A DNA stretch of 64,000 bases from assembly GCA_037833965.1 (NCBI GenBank), contig AP031355.1, positions 28,793,501 through 28,857,500 of the forward strand, in the 5' to 3' direction. The position numbers and the translations under genes were made by a program. This document shows, piece after piece, positions 1 to 10,744 of this stretch (position 1 is the stretch's first letter; the number at the start of each line of letters is the position of its first letter). The DNA is from Marchantia polymorpha subsp. ruderalis (lineage: Eukaryota; Streptophyta; Marchantiopsida; Marchantiales; Marchantiaceae). Below the pieces are notes generated by a model that ran no database searches, was not told the origin of the DNA, and saw only the letters and a program-made list of their open reading frames with translations.

Positions 1-1065
1 AGTGCGATGCATACAGAGGAGGCGGGTGGACACTATGCCACCAGGAACACGGTCACAAAGATTCTAAATGCGGGGTATTGGTGGCCGACCATGTTTAAGG
101 ATGTTCTCGATTACATCCGCAAGTGCGACAGTTGCCAGAGGACGGGGAGACCTACGCCTACAACACGCTGGCCCCTGACTCCCATCATGCCTCTAGCACC
201 TTTCGAAAAGTGGGGCATTGACTTTGTAGGGCCGATACAACCAGTGACTAGAAGTACACGAAGGCGCTACATTCTGGTAGCAACGGACTACGCCACCAAA
301 ATGGTAGAGGCCAGGGCCACCAGAAGGGATGATGCTGCCACAGTGGCAGCCTTCTTGTTTGAGTCGATCATCACACGTTACGGATGTCCCTTAGAGCTAG
401 TCAGCGACCGGGGCACGCATTTTCTGAATCAGATCATCGAAGATTTGACACGGTATTTCCACATCAAGCACCGGAAGACTACTCCATACAATCCCAAGGC
501 AAATGGACTGACGGAGAAGTCCAATGGTCTGCTGTGTAAAATACTACTCAAGGTCACGGTGAATCACGCTCACGACTGGGATACGAAGCTAGCAGCCGCT
601 CTATGGGCGTACCGGACAGCTGAGAAGATCACGACCAAACAGACACCATACTTTCTGGTGTATGGGCAACACCCGATCCTCCCGATCGAATTTGAAGTAC
701 CCACCCAACGAACGTTGGATTTGCAGAGGATGGGCGCAGAGGAGAGTCAGCTCTATAGGTTACAGGAGGTCACGCTGTTGGATGAGAGGAGACGAGACGC
801 CGAAGATCGCACCAGGAAAATCCAGCTCCGCCGAAAGGAGAGATACGATAAAAAGATCAAACCGGTACTCCTGCAGGCGGGTGATTTGGCATTGCTCTAC
901 GACAGCAGGCATGCCAGATTCCCAGGCAAACTGCACCTAAGATGGATGGGACCTTACAGGGTTGTCGAAGTCTTCCCGAATGGATCCATCCAACTTGCGG
1001 ACCTGGCCGGCGATTTGTTAGGCACCCGAGTGAACGGGTGGCGGTTGAAGAAATACCACATGTGA
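1..1065 (+). CDS. Ty3/gypsy polyprotein, integrase end (partial, 5' end outside window)
   Basis: This is the C-terminal part of a retrotransposon polyprotein; the frame is open from the window edge to a TGA at 1063. It begins in the HHCC zinc-binding domain (an HTEEAGGH segment, then CDSCQR). The integrase core follows, with WGIDFVGP (first Asp), SDRGTHF (second Asp) and NGLTEKSNG (Glu). A C-terminal segment with GDLALLYDSR and LRWMGPYRVVEV resembles the usual gypsy integrase tail. There is no chromodomain. The role is insertion of element cDNA into the host chromosome. The stop lies 37 bases before the 3' LTR at 1103, so this is the pol end of the family A element whose LTR follows. No stops or frameshifts are seen, so this copy may be fairly young. 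Confidence 0.93.
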   Translation, partial: SAMHTEEAGGHYATRNTVTKILNAGYWWPTMFKDVLDYIRKCDSCQRTGRPTPTTRWPLTPIMPLAPFEKWGIDFVGPIQPVTRSTRRRYILVATDYATKMVEARATRRDDAATVAAFLFESIITRYGCPLELVSDRGTHFLNQIIEDLTRYFHIKHRKTTPYNPKANGLTEKSNGLLCKILLKVTVNHAHDWDTKLAAALWAYRTAEKITTKQTPYFLVYGQHPILPIEFEVPTQRTLDLQRMGAEESQLYRLQEVTLLDERRRDAEDRTRKIQLRRKERYDKKIKPVLLQAGDLALLYDSRHARFPGKLHLRWMGPYRVVEVFPNGSIQLADLAGDLLGTRVNGWRLKKYHM

Positions 1066-1088
1066 GTGTTCGCGTGGGCGCTCACAAT

Positions 1089-1102
1089 TGAGGAGGGGAG
1101 CA
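1089..1102 (+). other. Polypurine tract of family A element
   Basis: A purine-rich run (tgaggaggggagca) directly precedes the TGTGGTA start of the 3' LTR. In LTR retrotransposons this tract primes plus-strand cDNA synthesis. Its position fixes the left LTR boundary at 1103. Confidence 0.7.
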
Positions 1103-1611
1103 TGTGGTACCCCACTTTTGGCAATTTTGAGGAAATTAAAACATTTTTGGAAAACTGTACCCTGGCAGCATTGTAAATAGCCTTCGGTACATCAAAACGG
1201 AGTGAATCCGGAAGATCGCGGGGATTCTCGAGGGATCTTGTAGAATCTGGGATTTGGGGTGCAGCAGTGAGGACAGGCACCACCCTCCCTGCGAGCTCTG
1301 CAGTTAGGACCCCTACGACGCAAGGCGCAAAACCCGCCTTCGGAGGTTGCGTCCGCGGCTGTAGGGAAACCCTCCATAATTAGGTCAACCCTCGGGCGCC
1401 TTGACCAAGTTAGGGTCCCGTTGAAAAGAGCTCGACGCACTGATTCCAACGAGTCCAAGAACGCTTGGAACGGATGAGGACTTAGGGAGTTATCACTATT
1501 GGAAGAAACGGAGGCGGTCGCCTACGGCGGAAAGAGTTCGCCACCGGCGCAAATTCCGCCTACGCGGAATGGGGAATCAAGTTTTGTCCTATGCGCGGAC
1601 GAAGGCGTTCG

Positions 1612-2003
1612 CCTGTGCACAGGCGAAGTAGGGTTAGGGGAGGCGCGAAGTCCGCCTACGCACAGGCGCTCGCCTGTGCACAGGCGCTTCGGCGTCGGCG
1701 GAAAATCCGCCTTGGGCCCTAGAAATGCGCCTTGTGAGGTAGAAAGTGTACGGCGCCTTCCGCGCCAGCGCAGCGCCGCATACGGCGGAAGAGCCGCCAG
1801 AGTAATCAAATCGGTACGGACCATGCGGACGGGACGGGTGGATGCGCTCTTGGACGGACGGAGTTGCGGCGGCGGAAGCGCCGACGAAGAGACAAGGAAC
1901 GGACAGACTGCACGGAGACGGCTGACCACGGTCAACGCCTTCCGCGCCAGCGCGACGCCGCGCACGGAATTCGCCTGCGCACAGGCGACCGCCTGTGCAC
2001 AGG
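1612..2003. repeat. Palindromic CCTGTGCACAGG repeats in the LTR
   Basis: The perfect 12-base palindrome CCTGTGCACAGG occurs at 1612-1623, 1673-1684 and 1992-2003, with degenerate copies such as cgcctacgcacaggcg between. The same word recurs five times inside the LTR ORF (3772-3861) and in another LTR copy (10681-10692). It is a family-specific, short interspersed palindrome of unknown function. Confidence 0.8.
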
Positions 2004-2346
2004 AGGATGAAGTTCCGTGCCGGCGGAGCATCCGCCGAGGCTCCTGCCTGCGCACAGGCAGGAGTTGAACTTTTGTCCGACATGCGGACACACGCGTCAA
2101 GGCAGAGGGGGATTGGCCGAGGGGCGGTACGAACAAGTGTACCGCGCAAGGCGGAAAACTCGCCTTCGGCGCTACGCCCCCATGTCCGCGGGGTAATACG
2201 CTCGCGGAGTTCAAATCCGCCAATTCGAGCGTGAGAGTTTAATCGACGACGGCGGAGCGTGAAGCCGCGCGTGAGAGCGAAGACCGTTCCAGCGTACAGC
2301 CGGCGCGGCCATCAAGTGAGACGTTCTTCACGACCAAGAGCCGACC

Positions 2347-5076
2347 ATGACCTTCGACCGGGCGGCGGAGAACGTCCCATTCTTGAATTCGCGATTCCAA
2401 TCTCTTGTGCGCGCTGCGCGCATCCATCTGCTGGCTGCTAAACATTCTCGACGTCGTCGCACAGGAGATTTCTTGTTGATTGAGGGAGAAGTGAATGTGC
2501 GTGATTTGGAATTGAGGGCGATTAGAGTTTGCCGAGAGAGAAAGAAGCTCGGGCGGTGCGGGAGTAGAATGAGCGGGCGAGCGAACCCCAGGAACGCAAT
2601 GTCGAGACCGAGCAGATTGCGGATGGTGCCACTTTGCCTACCACAGAACGGGCTGCGCGCTTTCGAGGAGCGCTTAATAGCAAGAAAGCTCGATTTCTTG
2701 CTATGGGGATGGAACTACATCTGTGCGAATATGGTGCGCGAGTGGCTAGAGCCACAGGGACCACCCTCGCGCGGATTGCGTCCGCATGTTGATCGGTGGA
2801 CAGTCCAAGATTGGGCGCAGGCGTTGGGAAGATGTGCTGGCATGCCAGGACATCTCCTTTTCGACAGTGAGAGCATCAAGGTGACCAAGCAGGAAGAGGC
2901 ACAATTTGTGGAGCTGTTCAAGACCGGGAGGTCTACCAAGAATGGGTAAAGGACCCGTGATTACAAGGATCGATTTCGCCGGACTTTGTCCGCGGCGCTG
3001 ATGCAATTACTGCAGCCGCACCGCGCCTGCTACATCACATTATGGCAGGTCTCTTTTGTGGAGTGCGTCATCGAGGGAACTCCAATTCACTGGGCGAGCA
3101 TCCTGCACAGGGTGATGCGACAGCACGCGTTTGAGGAGAAGGGGGGAACTCTAAACCATCTTTCTCCTTTCCTCATCAATTTTTATCGACAGCGGAATTG
3201 TTTGACAGCGGCGGAGCTTGAACATTTTCCGCCATTGTCCATCGACCATCCCGGGAAGTATGTGCGGGAGAATGAGGTCGACACTGATGCAGAGGAGTCA
3301 CCGACTTCTACCCCATCAAGGCGGAGGGACGAAGGGAGACACACTCCTGCAGCACGAGTGCCGCGGAAGCGGCGATGGAGGGAAGAGTCTGAAGAGGAGC
3401 AGCATCAAGAACCCTCTGCTCCCATTCGACCGCGGCCGCTGTGCGAGTCATACAGCCGGCCGAAGCAGAAGGCACGCAGACTGGTGTTACCAGCCGACAG
3501 TGCGGACACGGCGACGATTGCGACGGAGAAAGGAAGTGCGTCGCCAGAGAAGCATGAGGAAGCGCGGACGACCGCAGGAGCAACGGGCCACGCTGCAACC
3601 TCGACGGGAGAGAGGCCGCCTACGGGCCAAGGGCCTCCGGAGTTACCACGTGCGATGCGGACAGATGTTCCGTTTGCGCACAGACGAGCCTCCGCGGACG
3701 GACGAGCCTCCGCGGACAGGCGATCACAAGTGGACGTGGATCTACGCTTACGCGTGGGAAGGAGCAGTCCGCCTGTGCACAGGCGCTCACCTGTGCACAG
3801 GTCGCCTGTGCACAGGTCGCCTGTGCACAGGACACCTCCACACGTGCCGCCTGTGCACAGGCAAGAATCACCCCCGTTCCAACGTAGGAAGGGGAAGGAG
3901 CCGGCGGAAGAACCGCCTACGAGACACCGGCCCTCGGGGCCAGACCCTCCGGCGCACCACGCACCGCAATTTGCGCCTTCGGCGCCAGGGCCTTCGAGCC
4001 GAGGAGATACGAGCAGCGAGGCTGCAGCCGTGCCTTCGCAGGCAGCACACGTCGATGACGTGCAGCCCCACTCGGGGCAGTCGCCGACGCAATCAATGGC
4101 GACTGAAATTCTCCACTCGGATGATGACGACGGAGGCTCCACGGAAGAAATGTCAGGAGCAGAAGACACCGAGGAGGAGGAGGAGGAAATTGTTGGAGCG
4201 CCGGCGGCGGCGCTCTCTGAGCAGGTGATTCCGTTGCTGAGGTACTTGGATCGCAAGGTCGATAAATACGCCGACCCACTCCAGCCGGGATCTTACATCG
4301 AGTTAGTGCGCAGGCGGACTCGCACTAAAGTCCACACCAGCAAGCTGTTAGCTAGAGTGGACCAGGAGTTGAGGGAATTGAAGGAGAAGCATGCATGCTT
4401 GTGGGGTCAGTATAAACTTAATCAGAAATTCTACAAGCACTCCGAGAAGATGAAGGATGAGAAACTGGACGAGCTCACCAAGGAGCAGGTGAAGGTCAAG
4501 GAAGCACTCATTTCTGAGCAGGCCCAGAATCGGATTTTGTCAGAGGAGCTCGTGCGACAGACGCGGTTGTTGGAACAATGTCAGCTCGCACGGCAGGCGG
4601 ATGAAGAGTTAATCCGCAGGTTACAGTCAGAGTGTGGCGAATTGAGAGCGCAACGTGCTGAGGCAGAATCGCAATTAGTGATAATTGAAGAGGATCGCAG
4701 GAAGGAGGCGGATCGCACGAAGGTGGAGACGGCGAGGCGTGTCGCCCACTGTCTCAAGGGCTACGCCCACTGGGAAGTGAAGGCGCAGGAGAAACTCACA
4801 CTGCGTGAGTTTGAATTGCGCGCAGCCGGGTTGTTGTCAGGCGACAGTAGGAGTCGGCGGAAGGTAGCAAAGAAGCTCGATGCCTTTCTGTCGAAGGCAC
4901 AGGATACCATGTCTGCCCTCGAAGTGGAGGTGTCCGCGGCGTTGCAGCGTTTGGGACTGCGCAGTCGAGCGGAAGATTGGCAGGGTAGGGAGTTAGTGCG
5001 CGGCAGTCGGCCGCGCAGGAGACGTAGTACAGGATCCGCGGAGTGTAGTGTAGCGTGGTTCCGTGCAGGCGTGTAG
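2347..5076 (+). pseudogene. LTR-embedded ORF: coiled-coil protein of family A, one in-frame stop
   Basis: From the ATG at 2347 the frame runs to the TAG at 5074 and is broken only by TAA at 2947-2949. Two other copies (23993-24600 and 25899-26338, minus) align across the first half, and the 23993-24600 copy has a sense codon (Phe) at the stop. Restored length is about 909 codons. The N-terminal 320 residues look globular (a WGWN segment, DWAQ-LGRC, then an HLSPFLINFY segment). A Pro/Arg/Ser-rich linker follows, including PVHR repeats encoded by the CCTGTGCACAGG palindromes, then an acidic stretch (EEEEEE). The last 280 residues are a long coiled coil ending in a basic tail (RPRRRR). Layout and the TLNHLSPFLINFY-like segment recall plant 'putative transposon protein' domains, but I cannot assign a function. 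On genomic RNA it would lie downstream of pol, in the U3 of the 3' LTR. Confidence 0.75.
3772..3861. repeat. Five palindromes CCTGTGCACAGG inside the coding region
   Basis: Perfect copies lie at 3772, 3790, 3805, 3820 and 3850 (12 bases each). In frame they encode repeats of Pro-Val-His-Arg. Spacing of 15 bases between three of them keeps the frame. Confidence 0.85.
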
Positions 5077-5081
5077 CGTAG

Positions 5082-6081
5082 TGCAGTGTAGTGTTAGGTA
5101 GGACTTAGAAGGTATAAAATAGTTCCAGGCGTTTTGCCTGGGGTTCTTTCCCATCAGAAGTGCAGATCAGGAACCCATTTCCTTTGCGTGTTTGTGTCCT
5201 TGAGTTCTGTCACCACGCACGAGGAGTTACAACTTAGCGTTCCGCATTTTGTAGCTGAAGGCCTTCGGCCGAATGTTCAGAGCTAGTACATTGGTTAGAG
5301 ACTTGAGTAGTTCGGATCTGCACCTGCGGGTGACTGCCGATGCTCAGAGCCAGTGACTAGTTAGATACTTGAACAGTTTCGCCCCTACACCTTCGAGTGT
5401 TTCTTTCTGATTGTACTCCTTGGGATTTTTCCCCTGAATGCCAAAGTGAAGTTTTGCTACTTCGTGTAAGCCTTGGTTGTAAATTCAGGTTACGCTGCAG
5501 CAGGTGCCTTGAGGGTAACCCCTGTAGTATTTCTGGGAATGACAAGTGCCTGAGAATTCAAACTCTTCAATAGACTGTTGTTGTGTTACTGGAATGTTTC
5601 TCAGTGAGTCCTTCAGTGCGGACCTGTGTTCTCTGCGCGTTTTGTGAGTTGAGAGTGTTGTTCACCGCGTACGAGTGACTTCGATCCGAAGTAGGCAGTC
5701 CAAACCGGGTTTCCTACACTAGCAGCAAGCTAGTGGAAGTGTTGTAAAAGCCGGAGTTGGAAGTCACTACCCGCAGCTTTGCCGAGTGTGCTCGCGAGAG
5801 ACTTTCCCCCTGAAATCCTGAAGTAGAGGTCCTAACGGATCTCTGGGTTGTGTTTCTGTAGTTTCAGGTGTGTGTGTGTGTGTTACGCTGCACTGTGCGA
5901 CCTCCGAGTGCGCTCCGAGTGGACACTTGCAGTATTTCTGGGAGTGACAGTTGCCTGAGAATTCAAACTCCTCAATAGTCTGTTAAAACGTGACACTTTG
6001 TACCCTGTGTGTTCCTCTGTCCCTGTGGGTTCGACCTTTCTACCACTATATTGCAGTTTTAGCCTTTAGTGGGTTATTACA
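5082..6081 (+). repeat. R-U5 portion of the family A LTR, non-coding
   Basis: About one kilobase without a convincing ORF, highly similar to 22985-23992 and to the complement of 58814-59780. It contains a GT microsatellite (5868-5884), longer in the copy at 23772-23793. The conserved end reads GTGGGTTATTACA. Confidence 0.8.
5112..5119 (+). promoter_or_regulatory. TATA box of the family A LTR
   Basis: GTATAAAA lies in a block conserved at 23016 (gtataaag) and, on the other strand, near 59737. It is the likely core promoter of the LTR and marks the U3/R region about 960 bases before the LTR end. Confidence 0.6.
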
Positions 6082-9000
6082 AGAACTCCTCTCTGAACAC
6101 CTAGGAAGGTCTTCTCAGGATTCAGAGCTAGCTGCATTCTTCTACATCTAATGAGAGCTTCTCTAACACACTGCAGATGCTCACTAGCACTTGACTGAGT
6201 GCTAAAATCGTCCACAAAAACTGTCATAGACTTGTATAACAGATCCGTGAAAATATACATCACCAACCTTTGGAATGTGGCTGGTGCATTGCACAATCCG
6301 AAAGGCATGACAACCCATACAAAAGTTCCCCACGGAGTTGTGAAGGCTGTCTTATGAACATCCTGCACAGCTATGGAAATCTGATTGTAGCCAGCATATC
6401 CATCCATGAACGTGTACCTCGCATGACCTCCAACTTCCTCCAAAAGCAGCGTGATAAAAGGTAAAGGAAAGTGATCCTTCTGAGTACAGGCATTCAGCTT
6501 CCTATAATCCACACACACTCTAAGTTTCCCGTTCTTCTTCTTGACCAAAACCATAGGAGAAACCCAATCCGTGATCTCTACAGGCTTAATGAATCCAGCT
6601 TTGAGTAATCTCTCCAATTCTGCTCGAACTAACAACTGTAACTATGGGTTCATCCTTCTCTCCTTTTGTCTAATAGGCTTAGCTCTAGGGACCAGCAAAA
6701 TCCGATGCTCCACCATTTCACGAGGCACTCCCTTCAACTCATCATACGACCAAGCAAAGGTATCACTGATTTCGTCCACCAACTCACCGTACTTTCGTAT
6801 CTCATCCTCTCCTAGCTTAGAACCCATCTTCATTTGCTTCAGCTCTCCTCCTCTGATGGACACCTCCACGTATTTCTAGTCTTCCTCCGCCACATGAGTT
6901 TGTTCCTCTGAGCTGCGATACCAATCTGGAGGGACCTGAGGATAGTCCTTGACGTCTTGGCCCACTAATATTCCGGTTGATGTAGTCTTGAAATGCAAGG
7001 GTTCCTCCAACTTCGCAGGTTGAACAGTATTCTCCTCCTCTTGAGTTTCACCAACCTGCACCAACCCCACCTCAGTAACATCCAACTCGTCCAACCATGG
7101 AGTGAGACCTCCATGTATCCACTCTTCCTCCATAAGAACCTCACATGGTTCTAGCAACTGATATTCTTCTCTTTGTGAACTGATCACCTCCTTCTTGGAA
7201 ATTTCGTGATGAGAAATCATCATGGCGTCACAACCTGTATCAGGATAATCTCTCAACCACTGAGCAAACTCTCCATCATCGCTTCTGCTGTAAAAACTAG
7301 GACCTAAGCTACCTGACCCTACATCTAATCTATTTTTTCTGCCATTCGACTGAACCACTCCCACTAAAGTGTCTTCACCCTCAGCCTCGTTATTCTCTTC
7401 TTTCTTCCCTGACGATAACTCAGGATCCTCTCTCACCCTTCCACCTAAGGACCCTATTGACACCTTGACTCTATTATCTAGAGGACCATATGTGATTGAT
7501 GGCTTCAGTCCTCCCCAATCCACAATGGCATTAGCCATTCTCAACCAAGGTCTGCCCAATAGAATAGGGAAAGTGTCCCTATTCGAATGCATCTTAATCA
7601 CATGAAATGTGACAATGTACTCCTCACCACCAGTGGACAACCGGCAATCTTTAATCATCCCCACTTGTACAGCCGAAGTCTGATTGGCCATATTGATAAT
7701 GAAAGGTGAGGGGCCTGTCAGATTCTAACCTAACCTTCTCATGGTGTGTTCAGGTAGGATGTTCAAACCACTACCCCCATCAACTAATACATTGGGAATC
7801 ACCTTGTCTACCACTACCACCTCTATCTCCACAGGTTTGACATCTTGACTTCCTTTTTGCAATTGAACTCTAGCAGCGACTCGAGTCTTCGTCTTTCCAC
7901 TCCTTCTATGCACTGGTATGCCCTCCTTCAAAGTCTTACGAGCAATGGGAGATATTTCCAGCAGCTGCCCGAAAGTAATGTCTGCCTTCAGCGAACTCAG
8001 ATCTGACCACAAATTGTACTTCTTCGACTCTCTCCTTTTCTAACATCTCATGTCCTCCCACTCTTTCATGGGAATCCCCGGTCCTTCCCACTCTCTTGGT
8101 TCATTGCTTTCTGAATCTTGCGTGACAGGTGGCACTTCAGCATCATGCAGAACCTCATCTCTATTCTCCTCTGCCCTTGTAATCCTCCTTGCTCTCCTCG
8201 CCACTCTCTCAAGATCAGAGAGATGAGGAGGCTCCTCTGATGAAGTCTCCCCTTGCTCATCCTCATTTTTCTCAGTCTGCATCTTGCGATGCATAGCTCT
8301 GGTGGTGACAGTAAGGGCCGGAGCTTCATGCATAATCCCATCATCCAAATTTTTCAACTTATAACTAATCAGGTTAGCATGTGGAGGCCACTGATTCTGC
8401 CCTTGTTCGACTATTCCCTTACCAAGATCAGAACTACCACGCTGGACATCTCCATCATCGCCATTTGCAAATCTAGCATCTTGAGAGTCTGAAGAACATG
8501 GATCTGCAAATGAAACCTGTTTTCTGCTGTCACTACGAGGTTCATCTCGTGGTTCATTCTGGATAGGAATATATCTGTTCACTGTCTGCAGTCCAACAGG
8601 TGGATTGAATGTCTGGTTGCTGTTTTCATGATCATAATACAAGTTAGGGGGTCTAAGATTGTCAGAATGCTCATTCTGTGGTCTTGCACCTCTCATATTT
8701 TCTCTCGCCTGGTGAGGACTAACAGCGGGCTGAGGCATCCTAATAACTTTGTCTGGCTGCCGACATTGGTCAGAAGGATGACTACCTCCACAGTTACTAC
8801 ACCCATTAACCCCAACTTCAGACCAACACTGACCTGGATAGTGCCACCTACCACAAAAAGCATGCAATTCTTTTCTCTCCCCATTTTGACCAACCTAACC
8901 CCTAGGAGGCCCTCTGTACCCGCCTTGACCTTGGTAATTTGGTCCTTGGCCCCTTTTATGTTGCACAGGTGGGCCACCGTTCATTCTATTCTCACGGTTC

Positions 9001-9245
9001 TGCACCACCCTACAAAACTGTTTGGAGTGCCCGGATTGACCACACTGGACACACCACAGGCTTGATGAATGTCTACCTGACTCGACTGGAGGAGGAGGCC
9101 CTGGCTGTTGACTCCTGATCATCAAGGCCATCTGATCTGTGATGCTCTGCATCTGTTTCATCATGGTCTCCTGAAAACCTACCTGACTGGCATTCAATCT
9201 TTTCTCCACTTCTGCCAGGTTAGGGTCCACCGTAGGGGACACATG
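6082..9245 (-). pseudogene. Gag-protease-RT of a family A Ty3/gypsy copy, five TAG stops, both ends cut
   Basis: Read on the minus strand, one frame runs from 9245 to 6082 and is broken by five stops (8895, 8040, 7725, 6876, 6642), every one TAG, with no frameshift. In order it shows a CCHC zinc knuckle (CVQCGQSGHSKQFC), a second Cys-rich pair (CGRWHYPGQC and CSNCGGSHPSDQC), an aspartic protease segment (VLVDGGSG) and reverse transcriptase (LKAGFIKP, VDYRKLN, MPFGLCNAPATFQ, VFVDDF). Only about 60 residues precede the first knuckle: the gag N-terminus is missing and the sequence passes straight into LTR ORF sequence at 9246. The RT is cut after the FVDD region by the family A LTR ending at 6081. 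Confidence 0.88.
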
Positions 9246-9918
9246 CCTTCCGCCGAAGACGACCCTCTGAGGGTTGTTGGCTCGTCAGCCAAACTCCCCT
9301 CTGCTTCCGGCCTGCTGTCCAGTTCAACGCGCCGCTCAGTCGGCCTTCCTTCCGTTTGTCGACCTTCAGTCGCCCGACTCGTAGTCGGCCAACTGTCAGT
9401 CCGACTGTCTTCTTCCGAAGGCATCGGTGCCTTCTGCGCAGAGGTATTCGCCGACTTCCCCTGAATCTGCGCGATTATCTCCTCCTGCGTGGGCAGGATA
9501 CTCCGCCGGACCGGAGCACGCCCGGTCTCCTCAGTACTAGTTGGCACATTACGTGCCCTCTGTTTTGGTCGGCTGTGAGGCTCGTTGGTTGGCCGACTAC
9601 GAGTCGGCGCAGCTGGCACTTCCGGCTACCTGTCCTCAGGTCTCTCATCCCATTTCTGCTTTCGCGGAGCGCGCTCACTTCGACGTTCTTCTGCTGCTCT
9701 TGCTAGGGGCGGAGCCGGAGGCGGACTGGCAGGTGCCTCGTCCGGATCCGTGTCTACTTCGGCCTCCCGCGAGTATCTACCTGGGTAGCTCCGGGTCAGC
9801 AGCGGAAACCGTGTCCGCTCTGAATTTGTCAAACATCCCATCGCCCGATAAAACACAATCAGGTAAGGCGAAAGATGATTGAGGGTTCCTCCTCTCTCTT
9901 CTTGCGCATGTTGGCGCG
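9246..9918 (-). pseudogene. Middle part of the family A LTR ORF, fused to gag
   Basis: The minus-strand translation contains GGTLNHLSPYLIVFYR, SYPGRYSREAEVDTD and SSSAEG, matching the LTR ORF at about 3140-3700 and, closely, the copy at 61140-61634. At the low-coordinate side it switches abruptly to gag sequence (9245) in a different frame. At the high-coordinate side it is cut by the LTR starting at 9919. It is the continuation of the minus-strand LTR at 23993-25898, split by the insertion of 9919-23992. Confidence 0.75.
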
Positions 9919-10137
9919 TGTGGTAACCCACTTTTTGTTTTTTGTCGGAACTAAAACATTTTTGAATAGTAAGTACCGCGGCAGCAGCTGTAAATAGTAA
10001 TCGGTACGCGAAACCAGAGTAAAAAGAGGATCGAGGAAAGTCAAGGGGTTTTGGGCTTAGGACACAGTGGGACGCTTGGGACGGAACGGGCGGTTCATGC
10101 TGTAGGATCCGCTTCGAGCACCTTCAGCGGTAGATCA

Positions 10138-10260
10138 CTCATAACTTTCTCAATTCGTAACACCTTGAGTTGCTTTAGGTCTGGTTGGAAAGAGCCCAAC
10201 GCGCTGGTTCTAACGAGTTCAAGAACTTGTGAAACGAATAAGAGGTCACTGAGTTATGAG
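10138..10260. repeat. 122-base LTR module, copy 1
   Basis: The unit begins CTCATAACTTTCTCAATTCG and ends CACTGAGTTATGAG, so it is bounded by a 9-base inverted repeat (CTCATAACT/AGTTATGAG). Related units lie at 10419-10540 and 22424-22544, a diverged one at about 1383-1497, and complements near 25408-25500, 27040-27115 and 61890-61990. Confidence 0.7.
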
Positions 10261-10418
10261 TGTCGGAAGTTACTGATGGGGGGCCTTCGGCGGTAGAGCG
10301 ACTTTGGCGGTACGCCTTCGGCGGAAGAACCGCCGGAAGATGCGCCTTCGGCGGTAGACGCCTTCGGGTCAACGCCTTCGGCGATGCGGGAGAGTGCATT
10401 CGGCGGAAGAGTGAATCC

Positions 10419-10540
10419 CTCATAACTTTCTCAATTCGCAACGCCTTGACTTGGTTAGGGTCTCGTTGGAAAGAGCTCGACGCGCTGATTCTAATGAGCT
10501 CAAGAACGCCACGAACGGAGGAGGGCTCCGGGAGTTATGA
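10419..10540. repeat. 122-base LTR module, copy 2
   Basis: Same unit as 10138-10260, with ends CTCATAACT and AGTTATGAA. The interior shares GTTGGAAAGAGC and TCAAGAAC words with the first copy. Confidence 0.7.
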
Positions 10541-10744
10541 AGGTTGCAAGATACTCAGCTTTCCGCCTACCCACAGGCGAAGAAAGTTTTGTCCTATGCG
10601 CGGACGAAGGAAGTTCGCCTGCGCACAGGCGAAATAGGGTTTCGACCTAGGCGCGAAGTTCGCCTACGCACAGGCGTTCGCCTGTGCACAGGCGCTTCGG
10701 CGTCGGCGGGAAATCCGCCTTCGGCCCTAGAAATGCGCCTTCGG

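Larger units (their letters stand above)
1103..6081 (+). repeat. Giant LTR of family A (3' LTR, 4979 bp), carrying an ORF in U3
   Basis: The unit starts TGTGGTACCCC after a polypurine tract and ends GGGTTATTACA, giving TG...CA termini with imperfect inverted ends. Relatives with the same two ends occur at 9919-23992 (interrupted) and 58814-62378 (minus strand, flanked by a perfect 5-bp duplication), which shows that the whole unit moves as an LTR. A TATA box at 5112 puts the promoter near the 3' end, so U3 is about 4 kb and holds the ORF at 2347-5076; R and U5 are the last kilobase. The right end is inserted in a minus-strand reverse transcriptase gene (6082). The 5' LTR lies outside the window. 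Confidence 0.85.

Noticed and set aside
1522..2223. Long overlapping ORFs on both strands at 1499-2234
   Set aside because: GC-rich repetitive LTR DNA is open in several frames by composition; the frames are not kept in the other LTR copies.
2947..2949. Programmed readthrough of the TAA in the LTR ORF
   Set aside because: The context (TAA AGG) is not a known leaky one and the paralogue has a sense codon, so mutation is simpler.
3218..4256. Alternative ORFs of 336 (+) and 283 (-) codons inside the LTR ORF
   Set aside because: They are shadows of the main frame; only the 2986-5076 frame has conserved coiled-coil and KGYAHWE blocks in paralogues.
5857..5884. GT microsatellite as a functional element
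   Set aside because: A simple repeat of different length in each LTR copy (5868, 23772, complement at 59040); ordinary slippage.
10300..10400. UUCG tetraloop hairpins from the many gccttcggcg words
   Set aside because: The words give only a two- to three-pair stem with a mismatch next to C(UUCG)G, so they are better seen as simple repeats of the LTR.
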